Of a DNA stretch of 64,000 nt, positions 18,091 through 26,715 are shown piece after piece. The stretch's first letter is position 1. Each line of letters opens with the position of its first letter. The DNA comes from Plantactinospora sp. BC1 (GTDB taxonomy: Bacteria; Actinomycetota; Actinomycetes; Mycobacteriales; Micromonosporaceae): positions 4,340,001 to 4,404,000 of the forward strand of contig NZ_CP028158.1 of the NCBI RefSeq assembly GCF_003030345.1. The letters are read 5' to 3'. Position numbers and translations under genes: made by a program. Below the pieces are notes generated by a model. It was not told the DNA's origin. It ran no database searches and was given only the letters and a program-made list of their open reading frames with translations.

Positions 18091-18950
18091 ATGACGGGTG
18101 TGTGGTTGCGACCTCCGCGTTCCCCGGGCCGCAGCGGGCCGCCGCTGCACCGGGACCGGATCGTCGGCGCGGCGATCGAACTGCTCGACCGGGAGGGCGT
18201 CGGCGGGCTCACCATGCGCCGGCTGGCCGAGCGGTTGGGCGCCGGCTCGACCACGCTCTACTGGCACGTCACCAACAAGGACGACGTACTCGACCTGGCC
18301 CTGGACCAGATCTTCGGCGAGGTCACCCTCCCCGAACCGTCGCCGACCGACGACTGGCGGGCCGACGTCGAGACGCTGCTGCTCGGCTGGCGGGCGGCGA
18401 TGCTCCGGCACCCCTGGTCGGCGGCGCTGGTCGGCCGGCCGCTGCTCGGGCCGAACGTCCTGACCCGGACGGAGTTCCTCCAGTCCGCGCTGCGCCGGGC
18501 CGGGCTGGTGGAGCCGGACCTGAGCGCCGGCACGCACGCGCTGGCCAACTACGTCATCGGGGCCGCCGTCACGCTCTCCTCGTGGCAGCGTCTCGACGAC
18601 CCGGAGTCGCGGCAGGCCGCCCGGGCGCACCTAGCCGCCCAGCGGGAGCACTATCCCACCCTGGTCGAGACCGGGCACCTGGACGACCGGGACGAGGACG
18701 ACACCTTCCGGCGCGGCCTGGGATACCTGCTCGACGGCCTCCCCGCCTCCGACGGCGACCTCCCCGCCTCCGACGGCGACGACCTCCCCGCCTCCGACGG
18801 CGACGGCCTCCCGCCTCCGACGGCGACGACCTCCCCGCCTCCGACGGCGGCGGCCTTCCTGCCTCCGACGGCGGTCGCCGGTGGGCGGCGGGTGGACGCC
18901 GGCCCGGGACGGTCAGCGGCGGCGGAGCTTCTGGCGCAACCGGGCGGTGA
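18091..18950 (+). CDS. TetR-family repressor with frameshifted C-terminal repeat tail
   Basis: The N-terminal helix-turn-helix (GAAIELLDREGVGGLTMRRLAERLGAGSTTLYWHVTNKDDVLDL, residues 25-70) and a tetracycline-repressor-type C-terminal domain (to about residue 215) are normal. After residue 215 comes a repeated LPASDGD tail. In its fourth repeat one C is missing (near 18811), so the strict frame loses its stop and runs antisense through the next gene to 20439. Restoring that base gives a stop at 18950 and a protein of about 286 aa; that end is given here. The fault could be a real slippage mutation or a sequencing error. It probably represses the ABC-F gene and itself. Confidence 0.75.
18736..18880 (+). 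repeat. imperfect 18-24-bp repeat encoding LPASDGD units
   Basis: Six copies of a CTCCCCGCCTCCGACGGC-type unit (18, 21, 24, 23, 24 and 24 bp) lie at the end of the tetR gene. The fourth copy (about 18799-18821) is 23 bp instead of 24, the cause of the reading-frame shift. Such C-rich repeats are prone to slippage. Confidence 0.85.
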
Positions 18951-20511
18951 CCCGGCCGGGCGTGACCGGCACGACCGAGATCATCAGGCGGCCGGACTCG
19001 TCCCGGACCGGGGTGAGCAGGCAGAGCCCGGCACCGCGGCGGCGTACCAGCGGCACCGCCCGGTCCAGCCTCGGCGCCCGCAACGCCGCCGCGCCACCCG
19101 CACCCGCCGCGTTGTTCGCGCCCGGCGCGCGGCCGGGGTCGAAGCGGCCGACCTGGGCCGAGACGATCCGGCGCCGGCCGGTCGCACCGGTGCCGGCGAG
19201 CAGGTCGGCGGCGCGGAACCTGATCCGTACCGTGCTGCCCGCCGCGCCGCTGGCGAGCAGCACGGTCTCGGCCGGGACCTCGTCGGCGCTCACCGACAGG
19301 GGGTCGGCACCGTGCGCCGCCAGGTCCGGCAGCGGCGAGTATGCCGTGATCGTCAACACCCGCTCGCCCCGCTCGTCGTGCTCCCAGCCGAAACCGGTGA
19401 CGTCGAGCTTCGCCGGCCACTCCGGCACCGCCGTCACGTCGAAACAGGAGTCCGGCAGGCCGCGCGCCGGATCCCGGAACCCGGGGTACGCCGCGTAGCG
19501 CCGGGCGCCCTCGACCACCGTCGCCGGCACCCCGACCTCGGCGTCCTGCCGGATCACCGCGAGCAGGTCGTCGAGGCTGCCGTCCCGGGTCAGCGCCAAC
19601 CGGATCCGGGTCTCCGCCCCCAACCGGTCGGCGATCTCCCCGGTCAGGTGCTCCGCCACCAGCCGCCCGACGCCGTCGTGCACCGCCTGCTGGCTGGCCC
19701 GGTCGAGTCGGAGCAGATCGTCCTCGACCAGCTTGGCGACCTCGTGGTCGAACCGGTGCACCATGACCGCGTCCCGCCGCCTGCCCGGCTCGATCAGGTC
19801 GGCCACGAACGCCAGGTTCGCCTCGACGGTACGCAGCCGCTCCAGGTGCCGGCTCAGATAGGTGATGTTGGTGGCGCTGAACCGGCGTACGGCGTAGTAG
19901 AACTCGTAGTCGGCCAGCACCGAGATGCGCCGGGCCCGATAGCACGCCTCCAGGGTGAACGGCAGGTCGCTGGCGATCCGCAACTCCTCGCGGTAGCGGA
20001 TGCCGTGCCGGTCGAGCAGCTCCCTGCGGAACAGCTTGGTGTTGGCCAGCGAGCGCGGCAGCGGCGAGTCGAAGAGGTCCACGTCGACCGCGTTGCGGGC
20101 GAAGATGTCCTGGTAGATGTGCCGGCTGTTGACCCCGACCACCTTGCCGAGCAGCACGTCCGACTCCCACGCGTCGGCGGCGGTGACCAGCCGCTCCAGC
20201 GCCTCGGGCCCGAGGTGGTCGTCGGCGCCGACGAAGAAGACGTACCGGCCGGTGGCGGCGTCCAGACCCCGGTTGCACGGGCCGGCCGGGCCGCCCGAGT
20301 TCGGCTGGTGGATCACGGTGAAGGTGCCGGGATAGCGCGCGGCGTACCGGTCCAGCTCGGCGCCGCTGCGGTCGGTCGAGCCGTCGTCGACCGCGACGAC
20401 CTGCATCCGGGACAGCCCGATGGTCTGCCGGACCAGTGAGTCCAGGCACCGGGTCAGATAGGGCATGGTGTTGTAGACCGGCACCACCACGCTGACGTCC
20501 GGCGCGCTCAT
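18913..20511 (-). CDS. family 2 glycosyltransferase with C-terminal extension
   Basis: The GT-A domain is clear in residues 1-230: VSVVVPVYNTMPYLTRCLDSLVRQT, VVAVDDGSTDRSG, NSGGPAGPCNRGLDAATGRYVFFVGADDHLGPEAL (ADDH is the metal-binding DxD-type motif) and ELRIASDLPFTLEACYRA. Residues 230-532 have no family I can name; their second half looks beta-rich. Similar proteins polymerise or decorate cell-wall glycans and teichoic acid-like polymers. The ATG at 20511 (MSAPDVSV) has GGAGGG nine bases upstream. The stop at 18913 overlaps the predicted end of tetR. The acceptor is unknown. Confidence 0.88.
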   Translation of the reverse strand: MSAPDVSVVVPVYNTMPYLTRCLDSLVRQTIGLSRMQVVAVDDGSTDRSGAELDRYAARYPGTFTVIHQPNSGGPAGPCNRGLDAATGRYVFFVGADDHLGPEALERLVTAADAWESDVLLGKVVGVNSRHIYQDIFARNAVDVDLFDSPLPRSLANTKLFRRELLDRHGIRYREELRIASDLPFTLEACYRARRISVLADYEFYYAVRRFSATNITYLSRHLERLRTVEANLAFVADLIEPGRRRDAVMVHRFDHEVAKLVEDDLLRLDRASQQAVHDGVGRLVAEHLTGEIADRLGAETRIRLALTRDGSLDDLLAVIRQDAEVGVPATVVEGARRYAAYPGFRDPARGLPDSCFDVTAVPEWPAKLDVTGFGWEHDERGERVLTITAYSPLPDLAAHGADPLSVSADEVPAETVLLASGAAGSTVRIRFRAADLLAGTGATGRRRIVSAQVGRFDPGRAPGANNAAGAGGAAALRAPRLDRAVPLVRRRGAGLCLLTPVRDESGRLMISVVPVTPGRVTARLRQKLRRR

Positions 20512-20827
20512 CGGGCGTTGCCCTCCATTTTCCGCGGGTTCACCTGTCCGATTCCCCGAATTCACCAATTCGATTTCCCGGGCCTCGACAGAATTGCCGG
20601 CGAGTGTACGTCACCGCCCCACCCCGGCACTCCACCGCCGTTGTTCATCCGGCGTTCACCCAATTCGCCAAAGCCCTGCCTGGCGGCCCGACACCGTTCG
20701 GTCGGGTACCGCCCGACCAATGTACGCGCATTCTCCGCCTTGAATTAACCCGCGCACCGGGTACGGCCAATAACGTTCACGTCCGGTATTGCCCGACAGA
20801 GATCCCCCGACGAGTTAGCGGGTCTTC
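20512..20827. other. divergent intergenic region between two glycosyltransferase genes
   Basis: The 316 bases are more AT-rich than their surroundings, with AATTC-containing patches near 20558-20595 and TTGAATTAAC near 20741, which fits divergent promoters. A small hairpin (GGTCGGGTACCGCCCGACC) is present near 20700-20718. No gene is supported here. Confidence 0.5.
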
Positions 20828-21883
20828 ATGTCCTCCACACCTGACGTCAGCGTCGTGATCCCCACCCGAGGCCGGCCGGACCTGGTGACCCGCGCGGTCC
20901 GCAGCGTACTGGCGCAGACCGTGACCGATCTCGAGGTCGTCGTCGTGGTCGACGGCCCGGACGAGGAGACCCGGCGGGCCCTGGCGGCATTCGGCGACGA
21001 CCGGCTCCGGGTGCTGGCACTGCCGTCCCCGGGTGGGGCGCCGAACGCCCGCAACGTCGGCGTCGGCGCGGCGCGGGCCCGCTGGACGGCGCTGCTCGAC
21101 GACGACGACGAGTGGCTGCCGAGCAAGCTCGCCGTGCAGTTGGACCTGGCCGAGAGCGCCCGGGTGGCGATGCCGATCGTCGCCTGCCGGCTGCGCAACC
21201 GGACGCCCCGGGCCGAGTTCGTGATGCCGCGCCGGCTGCCGGCGATCGGCGAGCCGCTGACCGAGTACCTCACCGTCCGGCGCGGGCTGTTCCACGGCGA
21301 CGGCTTCATCCAGACCTCGACCATCCTGGCCCCGACCGAGCTGCTGCGCCGGGTGCCGTTCACCGTCGGGCTGCGCCGCCTCCAGGAACTCGACTGGACG
21401 TTCCGGGCGTTGAGCCACGCCGACGTCGACCTCGTCTACGCCGCCGAACCGCTGGTGATCTGGCACCAGGACGAGGACCGGCCCCGGATCACCTTCGACA
21501 CCGACTGGGCGGAGCAGTTCGAGTGGCTCCAGCGGATCCGGCCGCTGCTCACCCGCCGGGCGTACGCTGCGCTGACGATGAGCGTGATCAGCTCGATGGC
21601 GGCACCGACCCGGAGCGCGACGGCGTTCCGTACCCTGCTGGCCGAGGCACGCCGGCACGGGCAGCCGGGGGTCTACGACTACCTGGCGTTCGGGCAGATC
21701 TGGCTGATCCCGCCGCAACTTCGGCGTACCCTCCGGGACCGGATCCTGCGCAGGCCCCGCACCGGCCGCACGGCCGCCGCGACCCGACCCGCTCCGGCCG
21801 CCAGCCCGGACGCCCGGCGGCCGGTCGGCCCGGTCCGGCGGGTCTCCGGCGACTCCGGCCGGCCCAGCGAGATCGGCGCGTGA
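20828..21883 (+). CDS. family 2 glycosyltransferase
   Basis: This GT-A glycosyltransferase of 351 aa opens with DVSVVIPTRGRPDLVTRAVRSVLAQTVTDLEVVVVVDGPDEET. The nucleotide-sugar and metal site is LLDDDDEWLPSKLAVQL (about residues 93-110), and LQELDWTFRALSHADVDLVYAAEPLVIWHQDEDRP is the catalytic-end motif. The last 40 residues are a basic Pro/Ala tail. The next gene overlaps its stop (GTGA), so the two act together, likely on one surface glycan. Confidence 0.9.
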   Translation: MSSTPDVSVVIPTRGRPDLVTRAVRSVLAQTVTDLEVVVVVDGPDEETRRALAAFGDDRLRVLALPSPGGAPNARNVGVGAARARWTALLDDDDEWLPSKLAVQLDLAESARVAMPIVACRLRNRTPRAEFVMPRRLPAIGEPLTEYLTVRRGLFHGDGFIQTSTILAPTELLRRVPFTVGLRRLQELDWTFRALSHADVDLVYAAEPLVIWHQDEDRPRITFDTDWAEQFEWLQRIRPLLTRRAYAALTMSVISSMAAPTRSATAFRTLLAEARRHGQPGVYDYLAFGQIWLIPPQLRRTLRDRILRRPRTGRTAAATRPAPAASPDARRPVGPVRRVSGDSGRPSEIGA

Positions 21884-23064
21884 GCACCCCGTTTCCGCCC
21901 GCCACGACCGGCGGGGCGCCCACCGTGGTGATCTGGCGCAGTGGGCTGCTCGCCGGCTCCGAGACGTTCATCCGCAACCAGGGCCTCGCGCTGCCCCGCT
22001 GGCAGCCGAGGTTCCTCGGCGCCACCCGGGTCGGCTCGCCGCTGGCCGCCGAGACCGACGTGATCGCCTATCCCGGCGGCGGACGGGACCGGCGGGCCTT
22101 CCTCCGGCTCCGGCTGACCGGCGAGTCGCCACGGCTGCGGCGGCTCCTGGCCGAGCTGCGTCCGGCGCTGGTGCACGCGCACTTCGGCAACGACGGTTGG
22201 CTGATCAGCCGGACGGCCGGGCAGCTCGGGGTACCGCTGGTGGTGACCGTGCACGGCTACGACGTGACGCGGCAGCCGCACGCGCCCGGCCTGCGCGGCA
22301 TCCGGTACCGGCGCAACCTGCGCCAGGCGTTCGACCGGGCCGCGCTGATCCTGGCCGTCAGCGGGTTCATCCGGGAGAGGGCGATCGCGGCCGGCGCGGA
22401 CCCGGCGAAGGTCCGGGTGCACCACACCGGGGTACCGATCCCGGCCGAGGTGCCGGACGTGCCGAAGCGCTGGGACGTGGTCTTCGTCGGCCGGTTCGTC
22501 GAGAAGAAGGGCGTCGACGACCTCGTCGAGGCGCTCGGCACCCTGGCTGACCGGCGGCCCCGGGTGCTGCTGATCGGCTCCGGGCCGCTGGAGTGGCCGG
22601 TCCGGGAGCGGGCCGCCGCCCTCGGCCTGGACGCGACGTTCCTGGGCGCGCAGGAGCCGGCCGCGGTCGCCCGTCACCTGGCGGAGTCGAAGGTCTTCGT
22701 CTCGCCGTCCCGGACCGCCCCCGACGGGGACGCCGAGGGGCTGCCGACGACGATCCTGGAGGCGGCGAGCCTGGGGCTGCCCACGGTCTCGACCTACCAC
22801 AGCGGGATCCCGGAGGCGGTGCTGCCCGGCGAGACGGGTCTGCTCGGCCCGGAGGGGGACCGGGCGGCCCTGGCCGGCAACATCCGGCAGCTCCTCGCCG
22901 ACGACGACCTGCGGACCCGACTCGGCGCGCGGGCCCGGCAGCACGTGACCGAGCACTTCGACCTGCACCGGCAGACCCGGCTGCTCGAGGAGCTGTACGA
23001 GTCGGTGGCGGCGGGTCGGCCCGCCGAACCGGCCACGGCGGCGTCCCGCGACCCGGCGGCCTGA
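21880..23064 (+). CDS. family 4 glycosyltransferase (GT-B)
   Basis: The protein has the two Rossmann-like halves of a GT-B enzyme. The N-terminal half contains WRSGLLAGSETFIRNQGLAL and LVHAHFGNDGWLISRTAGQLGVPLVVTVHGYD; the C-terminal half holds the donor site, FVGRFVEKKGVDDLVEAL and PSRTAPDGDAEGLPTTILEAASLGLPTVSTYHSGIPEAV with the conserved E-x7-E. It is translationally coupled to the GT2 gene by GTGA. It is likely part of a short surface-polysaccharide or glycolipid pathway. Length is 394 aa. Confidence 0.92.
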   Translation: MSTPFPPATTGGAPTVVIWRSGLLAGSETFIRNQGLALPRWQPRFLGATRVGSPLAAETDVIAYPGGGRDRRAFLRLRLTGESPRLRRLLAELRPALVHAHFGNDGWLISRTAGQLGVPLVVTVHGYDVTRQPHAPGLRGIRYRRNLRQAFDRAALILAVSGFIRERAIAAGADPAKVRVHHTGVPIPAEVPDVPKRWDVVFVGRFVEKKGVDDLVEALGTLADRRPRVLLIGSGPLEWPVRERAAALGLDATFLGAQEPAAVARHLAESKVFVSPSRTAPDGDAEGLPTTILEAASLGLPTVSTYHSGIPEAVLPGETGLLGPEGDRAALAGNIRQLLADDDLRTRLGARARQHVTEHFDLHRQTRLLEELYESVAAGRPAEPATAASRDPAA

Positions 23065-23089
23065 CGGGCGGCCGGGTCGCGCGACGCGG

Positions 23090-24022
23090 TCAGCGGGCCG
23101 CGGTCGCCGCCGCCGGCTCCGGGGTGGCGGCGAGCAGCGCGGTACGGGACCGCCGGACGTTCCGGATCGCGTCCGCCGTGAAGACCACCAGGGCCAGCCA
23201 GACCAGCGCGAAGCCGGCCAGCCGGGCCGGTGGCATCGGCTCGTGGAAGACGAGTACGCCGAAGCCGAGCTGGAGGATCGGCGCCAGGTACTGCAACATG
23301 CCGAGCGCGGTCAGCGAGAGCCGGTTCGCCGCACCCGCGAACATCAGCAGCGGGATGGCGGTGGCCGCACCGGCCAGCATCAGCAGGGCGGTGTGCCCGG
23401 CGGAGACCTGGCCGAAGCTGGACTCGGAGTGCCAGGTGAGCCAGCCCAGATAGCCGAGCGCCGGCAGGGTGAGCGCCGCCGACTCGATGAACATCCCCTC
23501 GGCGGCGGGGAGCCCGAGCCGCTTCTTCACCAGGCTGTAGCTGCCGAAGCTCGCCGCCAGGGTGAGCGCCAGGTAGGGCAGCCGGCCGTAGTCGACGGTC
23601 AGTACCGCCACCGCGAGGCCGCCGATGCCGAGCGCCACCCACTGGGCGACCCGCAGCCGCTCGCGCAGCACGGCGACGCCGAGCAGGACGACGACCAGCG
23701 GGTTGATGAAGTACCCGAGGGCGGTCTCGACGACCCGTTCCGAGTTGACGCCGTAGATGTAGGCGCCCCAGTTGACCGCGATCAGCGCGGCGGCGAGCCC
23801 GATCCCGGCGAGCTTGCCGGGGCGGTGCCGCAGATCGCGCAGGAAGCCCCAGTTGCGGGCCACCGCGAGCAGCAGTGCGACGAAGACCACCGACCAGACC
23901 ACCCGGTGGGCCAGGATCTCGACCGGCCCGGCCGGCTCCAGCAGCCGGATGTAGAGCGGGAAGAAACCCCACATGGTGTAGGCGCCGAGCCCGTAGAGGT
24001 ATCCACGCCGTACCTGGTTCAT
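23090..24022 (-). CDS. rarD: RarD-type EamA permease
   Basis: This is an integral membrane protein of ten helices (310 aa) made of two EamA repeats. RarD signatures are present: RRGYLYGLGAYTMWGFFPLYIRLLEPAGPVEILAHRVVWSV, VNWGAYIYGVNSERVVETALGYFINPLVVVLLGV and LTALGMLQYLAPILQLGFGVLVFHEPM. RarD was named in chloramphenicol resistance, but most members are exporters of unknown substrates. The ATG is unambiguous. It converges with the GT4 gene 25 bases away. Confidence 0.9.
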   Translation of the reverse strand: MNQVRRGYLYGLGAYTMWGFFPLYIRLLEPAGPVEILAHRVVWSVVFVALLLAVARNWGFLRDLRHRPGKLAGIGLAAALIAVNWGAYIYGVNSERVVETALGYFINPLVVVLLGVAVLRERLRVAQWVALGIGGLAVAVLTVDYGRLPYLALTLAASFGSYSLVKKRLGLPAAEGMFIESAALTLPALGYLGWLTWHSESSFGQVSAGHTALLMLAGAATAIPLLMFAGAANRLSLTALGMLQYLAPILQLGFGVLVFHEPMPPARLAGFALVWLALVVFTADAIRNVRRSRTALLAATPEPAAATAAR

Positions 24023-24270
24023 CGCTCCACCGTAAGGGGCGAAGTCGGAGAAGAGTCCTTTCCAGTGAGCGGTTTCACCGGATCCGGTACCGTCCCGTGG
24101 CCCGCCGCGGCCCCGGTCTCGGCGCAGAACTCGTACCCGTCGTCGTCTCCTGTCGCGGTCAGCACCCTGCGACGCTATCCCCGCCCGGCCCGGTCGCCCC
24201 GAACCAATTCCCGATCAGTGGTCGGCGCCGGCCCGGGCGGTGTCGGTCCGGGCGGGGCGGGGCGGACGGT

Positions 24271-24657
24271 TCAGTCGCGGTCCATCAGCAGGCCGAGCAG
24301 CCAGGTGACCACGCTCACGAAGAGCGCGCCGAGCACCGCCGCCGGCCAGAAGCCGTCGACCTCGAACGGCAGGCCGAGCGCACCGGCGATGGCGCTGGTG
24401 AGCATGAAGAGCAGCGCGTTCACCACCAGCGCGATGAGGCCGAGGGTGAGCAGGTAGAGCCCGCAGCCGAGCGTCTTGATGATCGGCTGGAGAACACCGT
24501 TGACCACACCGAAGATGATCGCGACCAGGACCAGCGTGCTCACCGCCTCGCCGACCGAGTCGGTGTCCAGGGTGATCCCCGGAATGATCAGCGTGGCGAG
24601 CCAGAAGGCCAGGGCGGTGCCGGCGAGCCGGACGAGAAGCCCTTTCAGGAAACCCAT
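24271..24657 (-). CDS. YvlD/phage-holin-4-like membrane protein
   Basis: This 128-aa protein has four hydrophobic helices: GLLVRLAGTALAFWLATLIIPG, LVLVAIIFGVVNGVLQPIIKTLG, LYLLTLGLIALVVNALLFMLT and WPAAVLGALFVSVVTWLLGLL. It matches the PF04020 type, widespread in actinobacterial chromosomes and called phage holin only by similarity. No phage genes are nearby, so a lysis role is unlikely. The ATG at 24657 is chosen; a GTG at 24675 adds six residues. Confidence 0.8.
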   Translation of the reverse strand: MGFLKGLLVRLAGTALAFWLATLIIPGITLDTDSVGEAVSTLVLVAIIFGVVNGVLQPIIKTLGCGLYLLTLGLIALVVNALLFMLTSAIAGALGLPFEVDGFWPAAVLGALFVSVVTWLLGLLMDRD

Positions 24658-24739
24658 GCCCGCAGATGGTGCCACGTGATCCCGAATCCGCCCAGGTCCG
24701 GCCCGGCCGCCGCCCGGCTACCGGGCCGGCGGTGCCCGG

Positions 24740-26614
24740 CTACCGGGCCGGCGGGCCGATCAGTTGCGCCTCGATCGGGGTCGCCGAGAGCAGCGCCCAG
24801 CGCAGTACCCGACGGTTGATCACCCCGACCATGTCGGCCCGGATCCGGGTCAGCCAGTCCGCCGAGTCGCCCAGCCCGAGCGCCAGACCGGCCAACTGCG
24901 CCTCGTGTGGACGCAGCGGCTGCAACACCACCAGGTCGGCGCGGGAGACGGCGTCGACGTCGACCGGGGCGAGTTCGTCGCGTACGACCAGGCTGGTCTG
25001 CCAGCCCGGCCCCGGCTGCGAGTCGGCGGCCACCGGGCCGACGTCGACGACCACCAGCAGCGGGTGCAGTTGGGTGCCGGGCGGGCCACCCACCGGCCGC
25101 CCCGGCGGGATCATCGCGATCGGCGAGCCGGGCCCACTGGCCCCCCGGACGAACGGCTCCCAGGCGCGCGGCCGGGCCGTCTGCACCACGATCCGGGCGC
25201 CGAGCGCCATCGCCCGCAGCGCGATGAGCTGCGCGGCGCGTACGCCACCGATCAGCACCACCCGGGTGGTCTCGGCCCGGAACAGCCGGGCGACCACCGC
25301 CGCGCCGTGCCGGTTCGCGCCGAGCATCAACCCGGCCAGGCCGATCGGCAGGTCGAGCGAGTCCACAGAGGAGGACGGCAGGGTGGTGGCCGGCGCCGGG
25401 GCGGTCGGGCCGGCGCCGAGCACCCCCAGCGGCAGGGTGGCGGCGACGCCGTCGAGCTGCTCGCCGTCCAGCCGCCGGGCCACCGCGTGCTCGGCGGAGA
25501 GCAGCCGGCGCAGCGCCTGGACGGCGGTACCGAGCGTCTGGGCGCTGTCGGCGGCCAGCCGTACCGTGACGTCCACCCGGATGTTGTCGGTGCCGCCGCC
25601 CGCCCACGGCCCGGCGCTCACCGAGACCGTGGTCGCGGTCGCCGGCAGCGCCAGCAGCCGGGGCACGAAGCGGCGGCCCGCCTCGGTCCGCAGGTCCGGC
25701 CAGCGGCGCAGCCGGAAGGTCGTCTGCACCAGGCCGCCGAGGCTGACGCCCTGCCAGTTCTCCCGGGCCGGTTGCGCGCCGTCGTGGTGCACCGTCTCCG
25801 CGAGTACGCCGAGCGCGGCGCGTTCGCCGAGCACCCGGGTCGGCACCGGGGCGAGCCGGCGGCGCACCTTGCGTACGGCGCTGGAGAGCGCTCGGCGCAG
25901 GTCCTCGTCGGACCAGCCGTCGGCGCGCAGCACCCGGACGGCGAGCAGCGCCCGCTCGTGCCCGAGCAGCCGCCCCTCGGTGAGCTGCCGGTACGACGTC
26001 GCCGGGGTGCCGCTGCCGGCGCTCAGCGTCGGCGCCGGAGCACCGGTGAGCACCAGTTGCACCCGCATCGGCGGAGTCTCCGCGCTGGCCGCCGGCAGCA
26101 GGCCGGCCGGGGAGAGCAGCGACTGCGGGCTGTCGGCGAGCATGCCGACCTGGTCACCGAGTTCGAGGACGGCGGTGAGGCCGTAGGCGTCGCTGACCAT
26201 GCAGGCGGCGTCACCGGCGAGGTCGACCGGCAGCACCACCGCGCCGGGGTTGACCAGGTCCAGCAGGGCCTCCGGCGGCGCGGCCTGCGGCAGCGTCCGC
26301 TGCCGGGAGGAGTAGCGCAGCCCGATCGCGATCCACTCGAACAGCCAGCGCCGGCGCAGCCGGAGCCAGGTCAGCAGCACCAGGGCGACGGCGAGCAGCG
26401 CGGCACCGGCGAGCAGCAGTGGGCCCTGGCTGGCGGCGGCCAGCACGAGGGCCAGCGCCACCTGGAGGGCCACGATCTGCCCGGCCCGTACGCCGAACAG
26501 GCCGGACCGGGACGGAGTGGACGATGCCGGCAGTGGCGCCGGTGGCGACCGGTCGATCCGGCTGCCCGGGGTGCCGGTGGGCCGGGTCCGGTTGTCTGCC
26601 GCAGTTAGCGTCAC
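24740..26614 (-). CDS. eccE: type VII secretion protein EccE
   Basis: EccE is a peripheral subunit of the ESX inner-membrane complex. Two hydrophobic helices lie near residues 45-85 (VRAGQIVALQVALALVLAAA, LLLAGAALLAVALVLLTWL), followed by RLRRRWLFEWIAIGLRYSSRQR, the usual EccE junction, and a long cytosolic domain to residue 624. The GTG start has GGGAGG upstream. It faces eccB across about 100 bases, which suggests a divergent promoter. The C-terminal half is poorly conserved in the family, so the call rests on the N-terminal layout and its neighbours. Confidence 0.85.
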   Translation of the reverse strand: MTLTAADNRTRPTGTPGSRIDRSPPAPLPASSTPSRSGLFGVRAGQIVALQVALALVLAAASQGPLLLAGAALLAVALVLLTWLRLRRRWLFEWIAIGLRYSSRQRTLPQAAPPEALLDLVNPGAVVLPVDLAGDAACMVSDAYGLTAVLELGDQVGMLADSPQSLLSPAGLLPAASAETPPMRVQLVLTGAPAPTLSAGSGTPATSYRQLTEGRLLGHERALLAVRVLRADGWSDEDLRRALSSAVRKVRRRLAPVPTRVLGERAALGVLAETVHHDGAQPARENWQGVSLGGLVQTTFRLRRWPDLRTEAGRRFVPRLLALPATATTVSVSAGPWAGGGTDNIRVDVTVRLAADSAQTLGTAVQALRRLLSAEHAVARRLDGEQLDGVAATLPLGVLGAGPTAPAPATTLPSSSVDSLDLPIGLAGLMLGANRHGAAVVARLFRAETTRVVLIGGVRAAQLIALRAMALGARIVVQTARPRAWEPFVRGASGPGSPIAMIPPGRPVGGPPGTQLHPLLVVVDVGPVAADSQPGPGWQTSLVVRDELAPVDVDAVSRADLVVLQPLRPHEAQLAGLALGLGDSADWLTRIRADMVGVINRRVLRWALLSATPIEAQLIGPPAR

Positions 26615-26715
26615 CGCGATAGCCTCCCCTGGATGGGCGTCGGCCGTGGGCCCGCCCCCCGCAATTCGCTCAGGGGCCTATCGTATGGGCCGGACCAACC
26701 GGAGAGGGGGCCCGC

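Noticed and set aside
18091-20439. A 782-residue protein fusing TetR with a long basic tail
   Set aside because: After residue 215 it runs antisense through an intact glycosyltransferase gene and has shadow-frame composition; a lost base in a repeat explains it better.
24271-24657. Prophage holin and thus a prophage remnant
   Set aside because: The family is common in bacterial chromosomes and no other phage gene is near.
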